64,000 nt of DNA from Catenovulum sp052056295 (GTDB lineage: Bacteria > Pseudomonadota > Gammaproteobacteria > Enterobacterales > Alteromonadaceae): positions 186,001 to 250,000 of the forward strand of contig NZ_CP182494.1 in the NCBI RefSeq assembly GCF_052056295.1. The letters are read 5' to 3'. Position 1 is the first letter of the stretch; each line of letters begins with the position of its first letter. The position numbers and the translations under genes are program-made. A model generated the notes under the pieces. It saw nothing but the letters and a program-made list of their open reading frames with translations, ran no database searches and was not told where the DNA came from. This document shows, piece by piece, positions 59,912 to 64,000 of the stretch.

Positions 59912-62900
59912 TATGCCATCAAACTCAATTTTAGCTTGGTGGATCCGCAATCCTGTTGCGGCAAATCTTGCCATGCTGTTGTTAATTGTCGCTGGTGTTT
60001 TAAGCTACTTTTATTCGGTCGAAAAAGAACCTTTTCCAACAGTGCGTTTGCCGATTATGGATATCAGTATGCGTTGGCCGGGCGCAGGTCCACGAGAAGT
60101 TGAAGACCAAATAGTAGTGCGTTTTGAAGAGGCGATTAAAAATGTCGAAGGCATTAAATATGTAGTGTCTAACTCATTTGAAGGTGTTGCACGTATTTCT
60201 GTTACTGGTGAAGAAAAAGTGGATAGACGCAAATTTGCCGATGATATTCGTGAAAAAATCAATTCGGTAAATGGTTTACCAGCCGATGCGGATAAAGTGA
60301 TAGTGACAGAGCGGACGAATCGTGAACCTATGATACGCATTGCGCTGCATGGTATGGTGGACGAAGCCATGCTCAATAAAGTTTCGCGCGAAATTCGTCG
60401 TGAGGTTGGCTCACTGCCTTTGATATCTTTGGTTGAAGTGACAGGTGATTCAGCAGATGAAATTTCAATTGAAATATCTGAAGAAAAGCTCAGTTATTAT
60501 CAACTGAGTTTTGATGAAGTGTCTGATGCGATTAAACGTCAATCTGTCAATTTATCTGCTGGGGTGATCCGCAGTGAAACAGAATCTTATACCTTAAGCG
60601 TGCGCAGCCGCGCCAATAATCAAATCGATTTTGAAGATATCATTTTGCGCCACAACAATCAGGGCGCAATTTTACGCCTCAGAGATGTTGCGACCATTAT
60701 TGATGGGCCTATCGCCGCGCGGCGATTCTCTACTTTTGATGGTGAGCCAGCAGTCTTAATTGACGTGATGAACTCTGATTATATGAACATTCCGTTGATG
60801 TCTGAAAATATCAATAAATACATACAGCGCAAACAAAAAAATTTACCGCAAGGTTTGTCTCTCACCGTTTGGGAAGATTGGAATAATGCTTATCAAAGCC
60901 GTTTAACCTCCATATTTAATAATGCGCTGAGCGGACTTATTTTAGTTTTTTGTACCCTACTGCTCTTTTTGCAACCGAAAATTGCGCTGTGGGTTAGTTT
61001 AGGCATAGGCACAGCATTTTCCGCCGCCTTTTGGTTATTACCTTCATTTGATATTTCATTAAATATGATTTCTTTGTTCGCGTTTATGATGGTTATCGGC
61101 ATAGTTGTCGACGATGCCATTGTTATAGGCGAAAGCATACATAGCGCCAACGAAAATGGTTTGAGTGGTGAACAAGCCGCTTATCAAGGGGTTAAAGAAG
61201 TATTCAAGCCTGTGGTCTTCGGGGTGTTAACCACCATTATCGTATTTATTCCTATGTCTATGTTGCCGGGCAGCACAGCAGAGTTTACCCGCTCTATAGC
61301 TTTGGTGGTTATTCTTGCACTCTTGTTTTCTTTATTTGAATGTTTATGTATTTTGCCTAGCCATTTAAAACATTTATCTGAATATCCAGAGCAAAATCGC
61401 GTTAACAAACTAAGCCAAATTCAGCTTGCTTTTGCCAATGTTCTGCACTTTTTAGCCAATAAAATTTACCAACCTTGTATGCATTTATTGCTGCAGTGGC
61501 GTTATTTAGTGGTTGGTGTATTTATTTTAAGTTTTATGTTTGCGCTGAAACTGCTAAACGACAACCATATATTGCAGTCGTTCGAACCCAAAATTGAAGC
61601 CGACACAATACGCTTAAATGTGAATATGCCTGAAAATACTTCGTTTGAACGTGTCCAGCAGGTTTATCAAAGCATTAATCAAGCGCAGCAAAAGTTAAAC
61701 GCGCACATTGCACAGTTAGATACCGACAACAATGAATTTGTTGAACATGTATATAGCCGCATTAGCAATACCAGCATTCGTAGTTTTATTAAATTAGTGC
61801 CCATGCAAGCACGCGCAATTGATATAGATAGCGCAACCGCACTCCTCACCGAATTTATGGGCGATATTCCAGATGCTGAAGAAATTGAGTTTAAAACCAC
61901 ACTGAATACGCGTGATCCACGTATTGCTTTTATGCTTAGTGGTGACAACTTAGACGCTATGGCAGCCGCCGCGAATGAACTTAAAGAGCATATTGCAACT
62001 TATGATGATGTCTTTATGGTTAGGGACAACCTAGATAAAGGCAGTAAAGAAATTGTCCTTAAACTAAAACCTGGTGCAGAAAGCACAGGTGTTGATGTGC
62101 GGGAAATAAGCAAACAAGTGCGCCAGGCCTTTTTTGGTCAAGAAGTACAAAGGTTGCCGCGTGACGGTGGTGATGCGAGAGTGAAAGTTCGTTATTCACG
62201 CACTGAGCGCGAAGCACTCGACTCTATTTTTAAATTAAAAGTTCGCATGCGTGATGGTCGAGAAATTCCAATTATGTCTGTGGTTGATTTAGAAATAAAA
62301 CCGGGCGTGAGTCGTATTACCCGCCGTGACGGTAAAAAAACTGTCTGGGTTTGGGCTGAATATGCAGGTTCTAATCGAGCAGCTGTGATTGACAGTATTC
62401 GCAAAGAGTTTATGCCGGAATGGCTGAAACGTAATCCAGAAATATCAACCGACCGCAGTGGCCGCAATCCAGATCAACAAGCATTTATCGACCAAGTGAT
62501 CTTCCTTGAGGGCATGGCACTTCTAGCTGCATATGTGTTAATGGCAGTGGCTTTTAGCTCGTATACCCAGCCACTGTTAATTATGTCTGCGATACCGTTT
62601 GCTTTTTTAGGTTCAATACTCGGCCATTGGGGGCATAATATTTATTACGGTGCGTTTTCTATGTTAGGCATATTGGCCGCAAGTGGTGTTGTGGTAAATG
62701 ATAACCTAGTATTAATCGACAAGCTTAATAAGTTAAGAGCACAAGGTTTGGCGCCATTTGCTGCAATTTTACAAGCTGGAACAACTCGATTTAGGCCGAT
62801 ATTACTCACCTCACTTACCACTTTTATCGGTTTAATCCCTATGTTGTCAGGTGATAATGAACAATCGAAATTTTTAGTGCCTATGGTGGTATCACTTGCT

Positions 62901-63041
62901 TATGGTGTTGTGATGGCAACTCTAGTTACGCTATTTTTTGTACCTTGTTTGTATTTAATCGGTGTAGACGTAAAAGAGAAGTGGTTAGCTGGATTTAGCT
63001 GGTGGCAAAACCTTGGAAAAGCCGATAAGGCCACCCTTTGA
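59901..63041 (+). CDS. RND multidrug-type efflux pump, inner-membrane subunit
   Basis: A 1046-residue AcrB-like proton antiporter with 12 membrane helices and two large periplasmic loops. The N-terminal AWWIRNPVAANLAMLLLIVAG and KEPFPTVRLPIMDISMRWPG, and the motif GIVVDDAIVIGESIHSANENG with its two acidic residues in helix 4, mark the HAE family. The second half has the matching GVVVNDNLVLIDKLNKLRAQG. Its N-terminal strand pattern (PGAGPREVEDQIVVRFEEA) fits a branch of RND pumps common in marine gammaproteobacteria. No regulator is adjacent. Substrates cannot be predicted. The ATG overlaps the adaptor stop region by 11 bp. Confidence 0.95.
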   Translation: MPSNMPSNSILAWWIRNPVAANLAMLLLIVAGVLSYFYSVEKEPFPTVRLPIMDISMRWPGAGPREVEDQIVVRFEEAIKNVEGIKYVVSNSFEGVARISVTGEEKVDRRKFADDIREKINSVNGLPADADKVIVTERTNREPMIRIALHGMVDEAMLNKVSREIRREVGSLPLISLVEVTGDSADEISIEISEEKLSYYQLSFDEVSDAIKRQSVNLSAGVIRSETESYTLSVRSRANNQIDFEDIILRHNNQGAILRLRDVATIIDGPIAARRFSTFDGEPAVLIDVMNSDYMNIPLMSENINKYIQRKQKNLPQGLSLTVWEDWNNAYQSRLTSIFNNALSGLILVFCTLLLFLQPKIALWVSLGIGTAFSAAFWLLPSFDISLNMISLFAFMMVIGIVVDDAIVIGESIHSANENGLSGEQAAYQGVKEVFKPVVFGVLTTIIVFIPMSMLPGSTAEFTRSIALVVILALLFSLFECLCILPSHLKHLSEYPEQNRVNKLSQIQLAFANVLHFLANKIYQPCMHLLLQWRYLVVGVFILSFMFALKLLNDNHILQSFEPKIEADTIRLNVNMPENTSFERVQQVYQSINQAQQKLNAHIAQLDTDNNEFVEHVYSRISNTSIRSFIKLVPMQARAIDIDSATALLTEFMGDIPDAEEIEFKTTLNTRDPRIAFMLSGDNLDAMAAAANELKEHIATYDDVFMVRDNLDKGSKEIVLKLKPGAESTGVDVREISKQVRQAFFGQEVQRLPRDGGDARVKVRYSRTEREALDSIFKLKVRMRDGREIPIMSVVDLEIKPGVSRITRRDGKKTVWVWAEYAGSNRAAVIDSIRKEFMPEWLKRNPEISTDRSGRNPDQQAFIDQVIFLEGMALLAAYVLMAVAFSSYTQPLLIMSAIPFAFLGSILGHWGHNIYYGAFSMLGILAASGVVVNDNLVLIDKLNKLRAQGLAPFAAILQAGTTRFRPILLTSLTTFIGLIPMLSGDNEQSKFLVPMVVSLAYGVVMATLVTLFFVPCLYLIGVDVKEKWLAGFSWWQNLGKADKATL

Positions 63042-63062
63042 AGCTGAACTTTGGATAATAAG

Positions 63063-63539
63063 TTAGCGGTACTTGGCTGCAGTTATAAATTGCCCGAAAG
63101 ACTCGCACCAAACTATCACACTTGTGTAGTTTGATACTTGAATGTCCGAAGGCAATTTTACGATAAAATTATTAAATGTGTTTACCTCACCGACTGATAG
63201 CATACTGTCTTTTAACCGGTGAAAATCAGCTTCTGTTTCGACAAACTCTGCTGAGAGATATAATTTGTAGTCAGGTCCTGGGGCTAATTCGCCGCTAAAA
63301 GTAATATAACTATCACTAATTGAAACCTCTCCCTCTCCCCAATGTAAAAAGTCACTGTCTTGCAAATTTTTATCAAAATAGCCTGTATACATAGCCCCTT
63401 GTGAGGCTTGGGTTATTTCTAATTGGGTTGGCGCATTTGGCGCTGTGATTATCGGCAGTAGATAAATGCCAGCAGCAAAACCAACTAATCCGACAAATGA
63501 GTGCGTAACAATAAATAATAGCTTTGTTTGGAGTTTCAT
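63063..63539 (-). CDS. DM13-domain protein, membrane-anchored or exported
   Basis: From the ATG at 63539 (AAGG ribosome site) the protein has 158 residues; the upstream extension to 63596 looks non-coding. A membrane helix (about 7-30, LFIVTHSFVGLVGFAAGIYLL) precedes a DM13 domain (about 50-158: SYITFSGELAPGPDYKLYLS, FIVKLPSDIQVSNYTSVIV, WCESFGQFITAAKYR). DM13 domains have been proposed to act in redox or electron transfer through a conserved cysteine, here in WCESF. It is convergent with the RND operon. Confidence 0.85.
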   Translation of the reverse strand: MKLQTKLLFIVTHSFVGLVGFAAGIYLLPIITAPNAPTQLEITQASQGAMYTGYFDKNLQDSDFLHWGEGEVSISDSYITFSGELAPGPDYKLYLSAEFVETEADFHRLKDSMLSVGEVNTFNNFIVKLPSDIQVSNYTSVIVWCESFGQFITAAKYR

Positions 63540-63596
63540 CTTGCTACCTTGATTGTGCAAAACAATAAAATGAAAATAGCAGTATTTGTAATACAT

Positions 63597-63856
63597 TTCG
63601 ACTGCTAAAAATCGAAAGGCATAAAACGGCTAGTAATTAGGCACAAACAGCTAGTTATAATATTTGCAAATACATTTAAGCTATTCCCGACCTAGCGTCT
63701 TGAATTTATCTTGCTTTAAGATTGTAAATAATTGTTTTAGTTGGTAAAAACACTTCGAGAAATATTTGGTTTTGCTAAGGCGTTAAGTCATATTTAACTG
63801 CAGAACTTAACCATAGCACCTGACGGTGCCGCTAGAGATATAGAGTTTATTTAGGT
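63597..63856. other. 260-bp intergenic region
   Basis: Divergent promoter region between the DM13 gene and the truncated gene at the right edge. I see no clear operator, RNA or terminator in it. Confidence 0.5.
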
Positions 63857-64000
63857 ATGGCAAAACAAATTTACGAGCAGATGTGGCAAAGCTTTGAACA
63901 AGCGCTTGTCAGCAATAGCTATCAACTGGATAAATTAATTAACGATAGCAGCGATAGCCGCCGAGGTATTACTGCGCTGGCATACATACAAGACAATAAT
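63857..64000 (+). CDS. unidentified protein, 3' end cut off by window edge
   Basis: The ATG at 63857, after a TTTAGG ribosome site, opens a frame of 48 codons that reaches the window edge (MAKQIYEQMWQSFEQALV and onward). It is polar and helical with an RRGITAL stretch near its end. I do not recognise the family with confidence. Coding potential is supported by the start context and the absence of stops only. Confidence 0.6.
   Translation, partial: MAKQIYEQMWQSFEQALVSNSYQLDKLINDSSDSRRGITALAYIQDNN

Noticed and set aside
1..64000. tRNA, rRNA, prophage or insertion sequence
   Set aside because: No cloverleaf, ribosomal, integrase, transposase or phage structural signature was found on reading both strands.

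Overview
The window looks like chromosomal DNA of a marine, agar-degrading gammaproteobacterium, probably in the Alteromonadales. It is AT-rich, carries three TonB-dependent receptors, secreted lipoprotein glycoside hydrolases, a SapC/tryptophan-halogenase-like pair beside a receptor, and toxin-antitoxin modules. No rRNA, tRNA, CRISPR array or insertion sequence was seen. All family calls were made by reading motifs, not by database search.

Region 1 (1-38.6 kb) is an agar/porphyran utilisation locus. On the minus strand at the left lie a TonB receptor, a halogenase-like flavoprotein and a truncated SapC. A plus-strand operon follows: GntR/FCD regulator, galactonate-dehydratase-like enolase-superfamily enzyme, MFS transporter, KDG-type kinase, KDPG/KDPGal-type aldolase and a GH50 agarase fused to an SMP-30/gluconolactonase propeller. 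Next come a sulfatase plus FG-GAP/ASPIC lipoprotein operon, a chemoreceptor, and a PhoD-like/FG-GAP/GH16 operon. Then follow GH86, GH2, GH117, a second PfkB kinase, GH16-CBM13, a helical-repeat protein, an IclR regulator and an MFS sugar porter. Lipid-anchored GH50, GH86 and GH16 would cut the polymer outside, GH2 would act in the periplasm and GH117 in the cytoplasm. Galactose- and anhydrogalactose-derived acids would then feed dehydratase, kinase and aldolase to pyruvate and a triose phosphate. A sugar dehydrogenase for the first oxidation is not obvious inside the locus.

A 12-bp palindrome, ATTGTWWACAAT, recurs in nearly every promoter region of this locus (six perfect copies, two 11/12, one 10/12). 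Its form fits the operator type of FadR/FCD GntR regulators, so the first-operon GntR protein is the likely master regulator.

Region 2 (38.6-46 kb) is accessory and housekeeping: an unusual hipA-hipB module with three direct repeats in its promoter, a DUF1186/SEC-C protein, a SpoU-type RNA methyltransferase, a mazEF module with two operator-like palindromes around its promoter, and a ThuA/sorbosone-dehydrogenase/cytochrome c protein whose signal peptide is broken by an in-frame TGA.

Region 3 (46-57 kb) is a second carbohydrate system: a FecI-type ECF sigma factor, FecR-type anti-sigma factor and STN-bearing TonB receptor operon, a second receptor without STN, a PqiA-like protein and a GH127-like beta-L-arabinofuranosidase. 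The promoters of the sigma operon, the second receptor and the GH127 gene share a bipartite motif (TTATGG, exactly 13 bp, AACCGTCTTAT), the likely target of this ECF sigma factor.

Region 4 (57-64 kb) holds a three-gene RND efflux operon, a DM13-domain protein and the start of an unrecognised gene cut by the window edge.
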